A DNA stretch of 64,000 bases from Halarcobacter ebronensis (GTDB lineage: Bacteria > Campylobacterota > Campylobacteria > Campylobacterales > Arcobacteraceae): the NCBI RefSeq assembly GCF_013201825.1, contig NZ_CP053836.1, forward strand, positions 620,001 to 684,000. Direction: 5' to 3'. Numbering within the stretch: the first letter of the stretch is position 1; every line of letters begins with the position of its first letter. The translations under genes were made by a program, and so were the position numbers. Under the pieces are notes generated by a model, which saw nothing but the letters and a program-made list of their open reading frames with translations, was not told where the DNA came from and made no database searches. Positions 8,303 to 18,041 of the stretch are shown piece by piece.

Positions 8303-9682
8303 ATGGCAATAAGTATAGATAAAAAACTTTTAAAAAGACTAAGAGTTTTATATGTGGAGGATGATGACACTGTAAGAGCAGATCTTGCAGCGCTTCTTTC
8401 CAATTTCTTTGATAAAATCTATACTGCAAAAGATGGCAATGAAGGGCTTACTTTATACAAAGAGAAGCAAGATAATATTGATATTATAATTGCCGATATT
8501 AATATGCCTGTTTTAACAGGGATAGAGATGCTAAAAGAGATTAGAAAGTTTGATAAGGATATTCCTGCAATATTTGCAACTGCCTATTCAGATAACGAAT
8601 TTTTATCTGAGGCAATCAAACTAAAAGTCTCTGAATATATAATAAAACCTTTAGATATAAAAGAGTTAATGATTGCATTAGACTCAATTGCTAGAAATAT
8701 CTACCACGATTTTTTAATTAATCAACAAAATAAAGAACTAAAAAAATATAAAGAGATTATTTATAGTAACAATATGGTTATTCGTACAGACAAAAAGATG
8801 ATTATCTCTTCTGTTAATGATACCTTTTGTGAAATTACTGGATTTGAAAATAGTGAACTTGTTGGACAAGAACTAAGTACAATAAAATATAATGAAAATG
8901 ATATTTCAATATATAAAAAAATGTATGATTGTGTTTACCATAATAAAACCTGGAATGGTGAGCTAAAAAATATAAAAAGAGATGGGTCATACTATTATGC
9001 TGATACAACAGCAGTATCTCTTTTGGATGATGATGCAGAAGTTATTGGTGCATTGATTATTCAAAAAGATGTAACTGATAAAGCAATAAAAAGAAGAGAT
9101 ATTCAATCCTCTTTGATAAAAGATAAAAGTGAAATATTTAAAAAGAGTAAAGAGAGTGTCTCTGAACTTCATCAAAAAATAAATAAATTAAATTATGAAA
9201 TAGAGTCTCTTTCTCAAGAGTTGGAAAAAGAGAAACACCAAAAAGATAATTACATTTATACCCTTGAAAAATATAGTTTAGAAAATAGAAGAATAAAAAG
9301 TGAACTTGAACAAGCAAAAAATATGAGTGCTGCATCACCTGAAATTGGCAAAAAACTTATGCTACTTACAAAAGATAACACTGATTTAAAAATTGAGATA
9401 AAAAAATTGGAGCTAAAATTAGAGAGCATCCAAGAAGAGCATGGAAAAGAGTTAAAACAACAAAAAGTAAATTATGAAGTTAAAATTGATGATTTAGATA
9501 AAGAGATAAGCTCTTTAAAAGATAAAGTTGAAGTTTTAGGAACTGTGGAATCTGTATCTCAAAAATTAGCTTATTGGAAAGAGAAAGCTAAAAATGAATC
9601 GAAAAAAGTAGAAAAACTTGAGCGTGAAATTCTTAGTTATGGAGATAAAACTTTAATGAATAAGATATTTGGAGGGAAATAA
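8303..9682 (+). CDS. Response regulator with receiver, PAS and long coiled-coil output
   Basis: The 459-residue product has a receiver domain (about 1-130, acceptor D65 in IIIADINMP, lysine in YIIKPLD). A PAS domain follows (about 145-260, with NDTFCEITGFENSELVGQ and TWNGELKNIKRDGSYYY). The remaining 190 residues are highly charged and predicted as continuous coiled coil. There is no kinase, GGDEF, HD-GYP or DNA-binding output. It is the last gene of the chemosensory cluster, 3 bases after the CheY-like gene. The coiled coil may be a dimerisation or scaffold arm; the target is unknown. Confidence 0.85.
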   Translation: MAISIDKKLLKRLRVLYVEDDDTVRADLAALLSNFFDKIYTAKDGNEGLTLYKEKQDNIDIIIADINMPVLTGIEMLKEIRKFDKDIPAIFATAYSDNEFLSEAIKLKVSEYIIKPLDIKELMIALDSIARNIYHDFLINQQNKELKKYKEIIYSNNMVIRTDKKMIISSVNDTFCEITGFENSELVGQELSTIKYNENDISIYKKMYDCVYHNKTWNGELKNIKRDGSYYYADTTAVSLLDDDAEVIGALIIQKDVTDKAIKRRDIQSSLIKDKSEIFKKSKESVSELHQKINKLNYEIESLSQELEKEKHQKDNYIYTLEKYSLENRRIKSELEQAKNMSAASPEIGKKLMLLTKDNTDLKIEIKKLELKLESIQEEHGKELKQQKVNYEVKIDDLDKEISSLKDKVEVLGTVESVSQKLAYWKEKAKNESKKVEKLEREILSYGDKTLMNKIFGGK

Positions 9683-9698
9683 TCCCTTTCAAATATCT
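9663..9698. terminator. Hairpin between convergent genes, probable bidirectional terminator
   Basis: AGATATTTG (9663-9671) pairs with CAAATATCT (9690-9698). The inner GAGGGA pairs with TCCCTT with one G-T wobble, around a short AATAA-type loop. It overlaps the stop codons of both the coiled-coil response regulator and the convergent cyclophilin gene. There is no strong T-run on either side, so efficiency is uncertain. Confidence 0.55.
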
Positions 9699-10227
9699 AT
9701 TTGATAGTTATTGAGATGATTTTTTGGTCTGTTAAAGGTTTATCCCCTCTATATTGACCTGAAGTTGGAGTGTTTTCAATAGCTTTAAGTGTTTGTATAC
9801 CATCTATTAAATATCCAAAAATTGTATGTCTTCCATTTAACCAAGGTGTAGGAACTGTTGTAATAAAAAATTGACTTCCATTTGTATCTCTTCCTGCATT
9901 TGCCATAGCTAAAATACCTGGTTTACTAAATACTACATTTTCAGAAAATTCGTCTTTAAAAGGTTTCCCCCAAATTGATTCTCCACCTCTTCCTGTACCT
10001 GTTGGATCTCCACCTTGAATCATAAAGTTTTTAATTACTCTGTGGAAAATTTGACCATTATAATAACCATTTTTAGCATGAGTTACAAAGTTTTCAACTG
10101 CTTTTGGAGCAATGTCTGGTCTTAACTCTATTGTCATATCACCTTGAGTGGTCTTAAATATTGCAATAGGATTTGCCGCGTTTAGAAATAACGCAAATGT
10201 GAAAAAAATAAAAATAATTTTTCTCAT
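9697..10227 (-). CDS. Cyclophilin-type peptidyl-prolyl isomerase, exported
   Basis: The 176-residue product starts with a signal peptide ([17 protein letters not shown] type, about 17-18 residues). A compact cyclophilin domain follows with [43 protein letters not shown] and [14 protein letters not shown]. It catalyses cis-trans isomerisation of prolyl bonds, probably in the periplasm. It is encoded alone on the minus strand, convergent with the chemosensory cluster and divergent from the 2Fe-2S protein gene. The family call is firm. Confidence 0.93.
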   Translation of the reverse strand: MRKIIFIFFTFALFLNAANPIAIFKTTQGDMTIELRPDIAPKAVENFVTHAKNGYYNGQIFHRVIKNFMIQGGDPTGTGRGGESIWGKPFKDEFSENVVFSKPGILAMANAGRDTNGSQFFITTVPTPWLNGRHTIFGYLIDGIQTLKAIENTPTSGQYRGDKPLTDQKIISITIK

Positions 10228-10269
10228 AAGTAGCCTTTTTAAATGAATTTGGGGTTTAGTATATAACGT

Positions 10270-10285
10270 AAGATTTTAAAATCTT
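10270..10285. repeat. 16-bp perfect palindrome in divergent intergenic region
   Basis: AAGATTTT followed by AAAATCTT is a perfect inverted repeat without a loop. It lies between the divergent cyclophilin and 2Fe-2S protein genes. A TATACT-like -10 for the minus-strand gene lies close by. It could be an operator site, but AT-rich sequence gives such palindromes by chance. Confidence 0.3.
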
Positions 10286-10362
10286 ATTAAAATATCTTTT
10301 TTAGATGAGTTTAAAAAAGATTTGTTAAAATTGCCTTAAAAATTATCTTAGAGGAAATAGAT

Positions 10363-10725
10363 ATGGATATGCCAGCAATTCCACAACCAACTTTTTATAT
10401 CTTTAAATGTGAACAAAGTGCACCTCCTGGAATGCCAAAACCTTCATGTGTTACGGAGTATAGTAGAGACTTATTTAATCATTTAGCAACATCAATGATG
10501 CAAAAAGGTCTTATGGGGCCAGTTCAACCAATTAGGACATCATGTTTAGGTAGATGTCAAATGGGACCAGTTATGTTAGTTGAACCTGGACATCATATGT
10601 ACTGTCAATTATCTAAGGAAAAAATTGATAGAATTGTGGACGAACATATAGTAGGTGGTAATCCTGTTTTAGAATATTTGATTCCAGAACAATTTTGGGG
10701 AGAACCTATAAATTTAGCTCAATAG
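10363..10725 (+). CDS. Thioredoxin-like [2Fe-2S] ferredoxin domain protein
   Basis: The 120-residue product belongs to the thioredoxin-fold 2Fe-2S ferredoxin family (NuoE/Fd2 type). Four cysteines fit the ligand pattern: [16 protein letters not shown] in the N-terminal half and [11 protein letters not shown] in the middle. It is probably a small electron-transfer or cluster-binding protein in the cytoplasm. GAGGAAA precedes the start. panD follows after 13 bases, so it likely opens a run from here to ispA. Its redox partner is not known. Confidence 0.85.
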   Translation: MDMPAIPQPTFYIFKCEQSAPPGMPKPSCVTEYSRDLFNHLATSMMQKGLMGPVQPIRTSCLGRCQMGPVMLVEPGHHMYCQLSKEKIDRIVDEHIVGGNPVLEYLIPEQFWGEPINLAQ

Positions 10726-10738
10726 AGGGACAAATCTA

Positions 10739-11122
10739 ATGACATTTGATATGCTTTATAGTAAAATTCATAGAGCAACTGTAACTGACGCAAATCTAAA
10801 CTATGTTGGTTCAATTACAATTGATGAAGAGTTGATGAACGCTTCAAAATTAAGAGTTGGACAAAAAGTAGAAATAGTAAATATAAATAACGGTGAGAGA
10901 TTTGCAACTTATGTAATAAAAGGCAAAGCAGGGGAAAGAGATATGTGCCTAAATGGCGCAGCTGCTAGAAAAGTTGAAATAGGGGATAAAATTATTGTTA
11001 TCTCTTATGCTTCATATAATGAAGAAGAATTAAAAAATTACTCTCCTACTGTTGTTATTGTAGATGAAAAGAATGATATCGTATCAGTAACAAATGAACT
11101 TGTGGGAAGTGATCATGTTTGA
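10739..11122 (+). CDS. panD: Aspartate 1-decarboxylase (proenzyme)
   Basis: The 127-residue product is PanD, which makes beta-alanine from aspartate for pantothenate and CoA synthesis. The self-cleavage site is G24-S25 in YVGSITID; S25 becomes the pyruvoyl cofactor. Other family segments are [12 protein letters not shown] and [11 protein letters not shown], and N72-type LNGAAAR is present. The length is normal. The 3' end overlaps the ybaB start by 8 bases, so the two are coupled. Confidence 0.96.
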   Translation: MTFDMLYSKIHRATVTDANLNYVGSITIDEELMNASKLRVGQKVEIVNINNGERFATYVIKGKAGERDMCLNGAAARKVEIGDKIIVISYASYNEEELKNYSPTVVIVDEKNDIVSVTNELVGSDHV

Positions 11123-11435
11123 TGGTATTGATTTAAGTAAGATTAATCTAAACGAAATTATGGGGCAAGTTCAAGGTATGGCTGATAAAGCCAAAGAGGA
11201 AAATGCCTCAAAAATCTTCACTGCAAAAGCTGGTGGAGGAATGGTTGAAATCTCTATTAATGGAAACTCAGAAGTAATTGATTTAAAAATTGATGATTCA
11301 CTTTTAGAAGATAAAGACTCTCTACAAATTCTTTTAATATCTGCACTTAATGATGTGATTAAACAATCTGATGACAATAAAAAAATGATGGCCATGAGTA
11401 TGTTTAATGGCTTTAACTCTTTTGGTCAAAAGTAG
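11115..11435 (+). CDS. YbaB/EbfC-family nucleoid-associated protein
   Basis: I chose the ATG at 11115 ([18 protein letters not shown]), giving 106 residues with GGGAAGTG upstream; an in-frame start at 11094 is less likely. The product has the YbaB signature: an N-terminal helix, then the core [26 protein letters not shown] and a C-terminal helix with ALNDVIKQS. The family forms dimers that bind DNA and influence nucleoid structure. It sits between panD and ispA with an 8-base overlap on one side and a 3-base gap on the other. Confidence 0.9.
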   Translation: MFDGIDLSKINLNEIMGQVQGMADKAKEENASKIFTAKAGGGMVEISINGNSEVIDLKIDDSLLEDKDSLQILLISALNDVIKQSDDNKKMMAMSMFNGFNSFGQK

Positions 11436-11438
11436 AAT

Positions 11439-12302
11439 ATGAAAGAACTTTTAAAAAGTTTTGAAGATTATCTTCTTGATAATCTTCCATTATCAAAATC
11501 ATTTCATCCATATTTTGAAGAAGCTTTAGGAGATATGTTAAAAGCTGGAGGTAAAAGATTTAGACCTATGCTTTTACTATCTGTTGTTAAATCAAAAAAA
11601 CCTCTGCTTATCGAAAATGCTTTTCCTGTCGCTTTAGGTTTAGAGATGCTTCATACTTACTCTTTAATCCATGATGATTTACCAGCAATGGATAATGCAG
11701 ATTTAAGAAGAGGGTTTAAAACTTTACATAAAAAATATGATGAAGTAACAGCAATTTTAGTTGGAGATGCTCTTAATAGTGAGGCTTTTAATCAAATAGC
11801 AAATGCACCACTTCACAATGATATTAAAGTAGAGTTAATCAAAGCTTTGGGAAGTAATGGCGGAATTGATGGAATGATTATAGGGCAAGCAATTGATTGT
11901 TATTTTGAAAACCAAAAGCTTGAACTAAATCAATTGGAGTTTTTACATATTCACAAAACAGCAAAACTAATTGCAGCAAGTCTTAAAATGGGTGCAATTG
12001 TTGCCCAATATGATTTGGATACACAAAATAGATTGTATAATTTTGGAATTGATATAGGACTTCTGTTTCAAATTCAAGATGATATTATTGATGAGACACA
12101 AAGTGAAGAGCAAGCAGGAAAAACTACCCAACACGATGGGGCAAAAAACTCTTTTGTAAATCTTTTAGGCTTAGATGGGGCAATTAATAGTGCAAATACC
12201 TTAGCAAAAAAGTGTGAAGATGAACTAAATAGCTTTGATTTAACATTAAAAGACTCTTTAAATGACCTTCTTTTGAAATATATTTATAGACACAAGAATT
12301 AA
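11439..12302 (+). CDS. ispA: Short-chain polyprenyl diphosphate synthase (farnesyl/geranylgeranyl type)
   Basis: The 287-residue product is a trans-prenyltransferase. The first aspartate-rich motif is in LIHDDLPAMDNADLRRG and the second in FQIQDDIIDE. The GGKRFRPML substrate loop and GIDGMIIGQAID are also present. It condenses IPP with allylic diphosphates to make C15 or C20 prenyl precursors for quinones and undecaprenol. The exact chain length cannot be read from sequence alone. It closes the 10363-12302 gene run; the heat-shock promoter follows. Confidence 0.9.
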   Translation: MKELLKSFEDYLLDNLPLSKSFHPYFEEALGDMLKAGGKRFRPMLLLSVVKSKKPLLIENAFPVALGLEMLHTYSLIHDDLPAMDNADLRRGFKTLHKKYDEVTAILVGDALNSEAFNQIANAPLHNDIKVELIKALGSNGGIDGMIIGQAIDCYFENQKLELNQLEFLHIHKTAKLIAASLKMGAIVAQYDLDTQNRLYNFGIDIGLLFQIQDDIIDETQSEEQAGKTTQHDGAKNSFVNLLGLDGAINSANTLAKKCEDELNSFDLTLKDSLNDLLLKYIYRHKN

Positions 12303-12337
12303 TTTTAGAAAACTTTAGTCAAATGTACTCATACTAC

Positions 12338-12366
12338 TTGACAATTAATCAAAAATTTTTTATAAT
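12338..12366 (+). promoter_or_regulatory. Consensus sigma-70 promoter of groESL
   Basis: TTGACA at 12338-12343 and TATAAT at 12361-12366 are separated by exactly 17 bases, a perfect consensus promoter. The predicted start is about 12373, inside the CIRCE operator, 55 bases before groES. Confidence 0.85.
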
Positions 12367-12393
12367 TTGGCACTCAGAAATTTTGAGTGCTAA
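12367..12393. promoter_or_regulatory. CIRCE operator (HrcA binding site)
   Basis: TTGGCACTC (12367-12375), nine bases, then GAGTGCTAA (12385-12393). This matches the CIRCE consensus, with one mismatch in the left arm (G for A at the third position). It directly abuts the -10 box, so HrcA binding would block transcription of groES-groEL until heat stress. hrcA itself is not in the window. Confidence 0.92.
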
Positions 12394-12427
12394 AAAATAA
12401 AATATAAAAATTTATAGGAGAAATATA

Positions 12428-14316
<1,889 letters not shown>

Positions 14317-14326
14317 GTTGGGGTTA

Positions 14327-14353
14327 AAAAATCGTGAACTGCTTCACGATTTT
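14327..14353 (+). terminator. Intrinsic terminator after groEL
   Basis: AAAATCGTGAA pairs with TTCACGATTTT over 11 bp around a CTGC loop, and the right arm ends in a T-run. It begins about ten bases after the groEL stop. Confidence 0.85.
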
Positions 14354-14420
14354 ACCCGACGCAGACTAGGGTGATGTGCAAAAGCACCACGTAGGGCGGA
14401 AAATAGCATATTTCAAGCCA
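14354..14420. other. GC-rich intergenic patch, possible structured RNA
   Basis: This non-coding stretch between two terminators is about half G+C, against roughly 30% in its surroundings. It contains a GTGC-AAAA-GCAC hairpin extended by flanking GTG/CAC pairs. It could be part of a small RNA ending at the 14422-14459 terminator on the plus strand, or the remnant of a lost gene. I do not recognise a known riboswitch or RNA family. Confidence 0.35.
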
Positions 14421-14421
14421 C

Positions 14422-14459
14422 AAAAAAAGGGAAGAGATTTCAAACCTCTTCCCTTTTTT
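14422..14459. terminator. Bidirectional intrinsic terminator
   Basis: GGGAAGAG (14429-14436) pairs with CTCTTCCC (14446-14453). The stem is flanked by seven A on the left and six T on the right, so it has a proper U-tract on both strands. It would end a plus-strand RNA coming from the groEL side and a minus-strand RNA from the 14597-14626 promoter. Confidence 0.85.
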
Positions 14460-14526
14460 ATTATATTTGTAAATAAAACCTATATTTACAAACCTACTTG
14501 TAAGTAAATTTATTAATATATCTTTA

Positions 14527-14565
14527 TTAAAATTTAACAATACCAAAAAGTGAATTTATTATCAT
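14527..14565 (-). CDS. Possible 12-residue peptide with strong ribosome site
   Basis: The reading frame encodes MIINSLFGIVKF. It is preceded at the right distance by GGAGGTG (complement of 14571-14575 and flank), the strongest ribosome site form. A promoter lies just upstream (14597-14626), and a terminator lies 68 bases downstream. Between them the RNA can form a 9-bp stem, TTTGTAAAT with ATTTACAAA. The peptide is hydrophobic with one lysine. It could be a tiny peptide of a type I toxin kind, or a chance frame in a regulatory RNA. No homologue is known to me. Confidence 0.35.
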   Translation of the reverse strand: MIINSLFGIVKF

Positions 14566-14596
14566 TGACACCTCCATATTGTTTTAAGATAATGTA

Positions 14597-14626
14597 ATTA
14601 TACACCCTTTTTAAATTAAATGTAAA
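14597..14626 (-). promoter_or_regulatory. Minus-strand sigma-70-type promoter
   Basis: On the minus strand TTTACA (complement of 14621-14626) and TATAAT (complement of 14597-14602) are 18 bases apart. The predicted start is near 14590. It would drive the small transcript that ends at the 14422-14459 terminator. No longer minus-strand gene lies downstream. Confidence 0.6.
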
Positions 14627-14643
14627 TAAAATATGGAGTTTAT

Positions 14644-15234
14644 TTATAAAAAATTATCAAAATTTTTTAAAGATAATTTATGATACTCTAAAAAGTTATT
14701 ATTTATAGCCCCAATATATTTAAAAAACTTTATATTGTTTATTGTAATCATTTCTTGAAAATTATTTTTATTTAGTTTTTCAAACTCTTCATGTGTTTGA
14801 ATATATCTATCTTGATAAGTGAAATATAAGTCATTATAAAATACAGGAGTTAACTTTTCATTTCTAACAATAAGTTTTTTTTCTTTACTATAGTTTGTAT
14901 TAACTTCTGGGCAATTAATATCAATGTAGATTTTATTATCCAAATTTCCACTTAAAGGGTAGTTTCTGCATACTGGTGGTCTGTTCTCATAAATGGTACA
15001 TTTAAAATCTTTTAAATATGGACAATAATCTTTCCCATTAGTTAAAAGTATTACAGGTTTTATATATCCTAAATTTCCAAAAATAAAAACTATTGGAAAG
15101 TTTTTATATACTTTTTCAAAATCTTCTAAAAGAATTTGAGAAAATACAATACCATCTTTCCCACTACAACACTTAGCTTCACAATTTTTACAATCTCCAA
15201 AATAGAATGTCTGTTTTTTGACTGCTATAAACAC
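14644..15234 (-). CDS. YkgJ-family cysteine cluster protein
   Basis: The 196-residue product has the cysteine pattern of the YkgJ/CxxCxxCC family: DCKNCEAKCC near residues 14-23, then YCPYL, FKCTIYENRPPVCRNYP and NCPEV. The cysteines probably bind zinc or an iron-sulfur cluster. The biochemical role of the family is not established. The first four residues after the start read FIAV. The gene is monocistronic, between the groEL intergenic region and the divergent suhB. The family call is reliable, the function unknown. Confidence 0.85.
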   Translation of the reverse strand: MFIAVKKQTFYFGDCKNCEAKCCSGKDGIVFSQILLEDFEKVYKNFPIVFIFGNLGYIKPVILLTNGKDYCPYLKDFKCTIYENRPPVCRNYPLSGNLDNKIYIDINCPEVNTNYSKEKKLIVRNEKLTPVFYNDLYFTYQDRYIQTHEEFEKLNKNNFQEMITINNIKFFKYIGAINNNFLEYHKLSLKNFDNFL

Positions 15235-15314
15235 TAAGTATTATCTCCTTTAAAATTAATCGGAGTATAACTTAATTTAGTTAAAATTCTAAAAAATGAA
15301 TTGATTGGAAACTT

Positions 15315-16088
15315 ATGAAAGATAGATTAATTGAAATAATAAAAGAGGCTGGAAAAATAGTTTATGAAGGCTATTCTTCACAAAAAGATGTAAATTTTAA
15401 AGCAAAAAAAGATTTAGTTACTAAATATGATGTTGCAGTTGAAAACTTTTTAAAGCAAGAGTTTGCTAAAGAGTTTAAAGCTTTTAATTTAATAGCTGAA
15501 GAGTCAGATAATAGTAAAGTTGAATTTAATAACTCAATTATTATTGATCCAATTGATGGCACAACAAATTTTGTAAATCAAGTACCACATACAGCAATCT
15601 CTGTTGGAGTTTACAAAAATAAAAAACCATATATTGGAATTGTTTATAATCCTATATTAGATGAACTTTATGAAGCCAAACTTAATAAAGGGGCTTTCCT
15701 AAATGGTGAAAAAATAGAGGTTTCAAAGGAAAATGATTTTCAAAAATCACTTATTGCAACAGGTTTTCCATATACAAGTGGAACCAATCAAGATGATTTA
15801 GACGATGTTATAAAAAAAATCAAAAGGGTTCTCCCTAAATGTCAAGATATTAGAAGATTAGGTTCAGCTGCTCTTGATTTGTGTTATGTTGCCAGAGGAA
15901 CCTATGAAGGTTATTATGAAATGAACTTAAAAGCTTGGGATGTAAGTGCTGGATTATTGATTTTGCAAGAAGCAGGAGGTAAAGTTACAAGTTTACAAAA
16001 TAGCGAGTACAAATTATTTGAGGACAAATATATTGTTGCTTCAAATGGATATATTCATAAGGAATTGCTCGAAGTTTTAATGAAGTGA
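15315..16088 (+). CDS. suhB: Inositol monophosphatase family protein (SuhB type)
   Basis: The 257-residue product has the metal-dependent phosphatase motifs AEESD (about 61-65), IIDPIDGTTNFV (about 76-87) and WDVSAGLLILQEAGG (about 211-225). The family dephosphorylates inositol-1-phosphate or related sugar phosphates, and E. coli SuhB also acts in rRNA antitermination. The substrate here cannot be fixed from sequence. It is followed 60 bases later by glmS with no clear terminator between them. Confidence 0.88.
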   Translation: MKDRLIEIIKEAGKIVYEGYSSQKDVNFKAKKDLVTKYDVAVENFLKQEFAKEFKAFNLIAEESDNSKVEFNNSIIIDPIDGTTNFVNQVPHTAISVGVYKNKKPYIGIVYNPILDELYEAKLNKGAFLNGEKIEVSKENDFQKSLIATGFPYTSGTNQDDLDDVIKKIKRVLPKCQDIRRLGSAALDLCYVARGTYEGYYEMNLKAWDVSAGLLILQEAGGKVTSLQNSEYKLFEDKYIVASNGYIHKELLEVLMK

Positions 16089-16148
16089 TTATTTAGTAAG
16101 TTTTAGATAAAATTTGTGATTTTAAAAATTGAGAACAAAGGCTAAAAT

Positions 16149-17951
16149 GTGTGTGGTATAGTTGGATATATTGGTAAGAAAGATACTACAAAATTCATAT
16201 TGGATGGATTAAAAGAGTTAGAGTATAGAGGTTATGACTCTACAGGAATGGCTCTTTTAAATGATGAAAAAATAGATGTATTTAAAGCTCTTGGAAAACT
16301 TACAAATCTAGTAGATAAGATTGAAAATGCTACTTTAGACACCTATCCAATTGGTATTGGACATACAAGATGGGCAACACATGGAAAACCAACAGAACTT
16401 AACGCACACCCACATTTAGGAGAGTACTCTTACGTTGTTCACAATGGAATTATAGAAAACTATAAAGAGATAAAAGATGAACTAATCTCAAAGGGTATTA
16501 AATTTTTATCTCAAACTGATACAGAGGTTATAGTTCATCTTTTTGAAGATTTTAATAATAGACTAAATGATACAGTTGAAGCTTTTAAAAATACAATAAA
16601 TAGACTAAAAGGTGCTTTCTCTATTCTACTTATTTCAAAAGCTGATCCAACAAAAATTTTCTTTTTTAAAAATGGAAGTCCCCTAATTGTGGCACAAGGA
16701 AATGAAGAGGGTGAAGTTATGTTTGCCTCTTCAGATGCTCCTTTAATTGGGCTTGCTAAAAAAGTGGTATATTTAGAAGATGGAGTTGGTGGTGTTTCAA
16801 GTGCACAAGATATTGAGTTTTTTAGTGAAAACTACTCTTGGAACACTCTTCCTACATCAAAACAGTTTGCTCAAAAAGATGGCTTTAGATTTTTTATGGA
16901 AAAAGAGATTTATGAGCAAAGTGATGTTGTAAGTGATTGTATGATAGGAAGAATTCAAGATAATAGTATTAATTTTGATGAGATTTCACCAGAACTTTTA
17001 GATGGTATTAATGAGATAAAAATTTGCGCATGTGGTACTTCATATCACGCAGGCTTAACCTCTTCTTATCTTTTTGAAAGACTTGCAAAAATTAAGTGTA
17101 ATGTTGAAATTGCAAGTGAATTTAGATATAAAGAACCACTTTTAACAAAAGATACACTTTTTATAGTTATCTCTCAAAGCGGTGAAACAGCAGATACTCT
17201 TGAAGCACTTAAAATGGCTAAAAAGGCTGGTTTAAAGTCTGTTGTTGTATGTAATGTTGATAACTCGTCAATGACAAGAGTTGCAGATTTTACTATTTTA
17301 ACAAGAGCTGGAATAGAAAAAGGTGTAGCCTCTACAAAAGCATTTTCAACCCAAACTGTAGTTTTATGGATGTTGGCTCTTTATTTTGCTAAAATTAACA
17401 GTTCGATTTCTAGTGAATTACTTCAAAGTGAAATAAAAGCTTTAAGAGAGGTTCCTAAATCTTTGATTGTGGAAGATAGAATTCATGAAAAGACTAAAAG
17501 ATTATCTAAAAGATATCTTCATGGTCATGGTTTTTTCTTTATAGGACGAGATGTCTTTTTCCCATTGGCACTTGAGGGTGCTCTAAAATTAAAAGAAATT
17601 TCATATCTTCACGCGGAAGGTTATCCTTCTGGAGAGATGAAACATGGTCCAATTGCATTGGCAGATCCAGAGCTATTTACAATTGCTTTGATGCCACAAA
17701 ATTTATTATATGACAAAATCAAATCAAATGTTGAAGAGCTTAGTGCTAGAGATAGTACTATTTGTTCTATATCTTCATTAGAGTTTGAATTATGTGATGA
17801 TTTTATTAAGATACAAGAAACTAACCATTATATGTTGGAGTTTTTTGAAATGTTAGTTGTATTGCAACTTTTCTCTATGGAGATATCAATACGACTTGGG
17901 AATGATGTTGACATGCCAAGAAATTTGGCTAAGTCCGTAACTGTTGAATAA
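16149..17951 (+). CDS. glmS: Glutamine-fructose-6-phosphate aminotransferase (isomerising)
   Basis: The 600-residue product begins MCGIVGYIG, so C2 becomes the N-terminal nucleophile of the glutaminase domain; HTRWATHGKP and HNGIIENY also belong to it. Two SIS domains follow (CGTSYHAG and SQSGETADTLEAL; then AEGYPSGEMKHGPIAL), ending in the conserved PRNLAKSVTVE. It makes glucosamine-6-phosphate for peptidoglycan and LPS. The start is GTG at 16149; the ATG at 16147 is out of frame. AAAGG lies upstream. I see no glmS ribozyme-like element in the short leader. Confidence 0.97.
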   Translation: MCGIVGYIGKKDTTKFILDGLKELEYRGYDSTGMALLNDEKIDVFKALGKLTNLVDKIENATLDTYPIGIGHTRWATHGKPTELNAHPHLGEYSYVVHNGIIENYKEIKDELISKGIKFLSQTDTEVIVHLFEDFNNRLNDTVEAFKNTINRLKGAFSILLISKADPTKIFFFKNGSPLIVAQGNEEGEVMFASSDAPLIGLAKKVVYLEDGVGGVSSAQDIEFFSENYSWNTLPTSKQFAQKDGFRFFMEKEIYEQSDVVSDCMIGRIQDNSINFDEISPELLDGINEIKICACGTSYHAGLTSSYLFERLAKIKCNVEIASEFRYKEPLLTKDTLFIVISQSGETADTLEALKMAKKAGLKSVVVCNVDNSSMTRVADFTILTRAGIEKGVASTKAFSTQTVVLWMLALYFAKINSSISSELLQSEIKALREVPKSLIVEDRIHEKTKRLSKRYLHGHGFFFIGRDVFFPLALEGALKLKEISYLHAEGYPSGEMKHGPIALADPELFTIALMPQNLLYDKIKSNVEELSARDSTICSISSLEFELCDDFIKIQETNHYMLEFFEMLVVLQLFSMEISIRLGNDVDMPRNLAKSVTVE

Positions 17952-18041
17952 ATATTAATTTTTTATTTTTTAATTTAAAGATAAAAAGCAGATATATGTT
18001 TAATGGAAAACAAAGATGGAAAACCTACGAGGAAAACAAAA

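Noticed and set aside
14354-14460. Known riboswitch (c-di-GMP, cobalamin, fluoride or guanidine type) in the GC-rich patch
   Set aside because: None of the conserved core sequences I know for these classes is present, and no downstream gene on the plus strand would be controlled.
14352-14546. Minus-strand 64-codon frame in the gap after groEL
   Set aside because: It starts with TTG without a ribosome site, runs through two hairpins and the GC-rich patch, and has no family features. The shorter 12-codon frame with GGAGG is a better candidate.
14565-14593. Plus-strand promoter TTGACA, 17 bases, GATAAT
   Set aside because: The -35 box is the complement of the ribosome site and start of the small minus-strand frame, so the match may be coincidence. 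It would only drive RNA antisense to the YkgJ-family gene. Kept as a possibility, not called.
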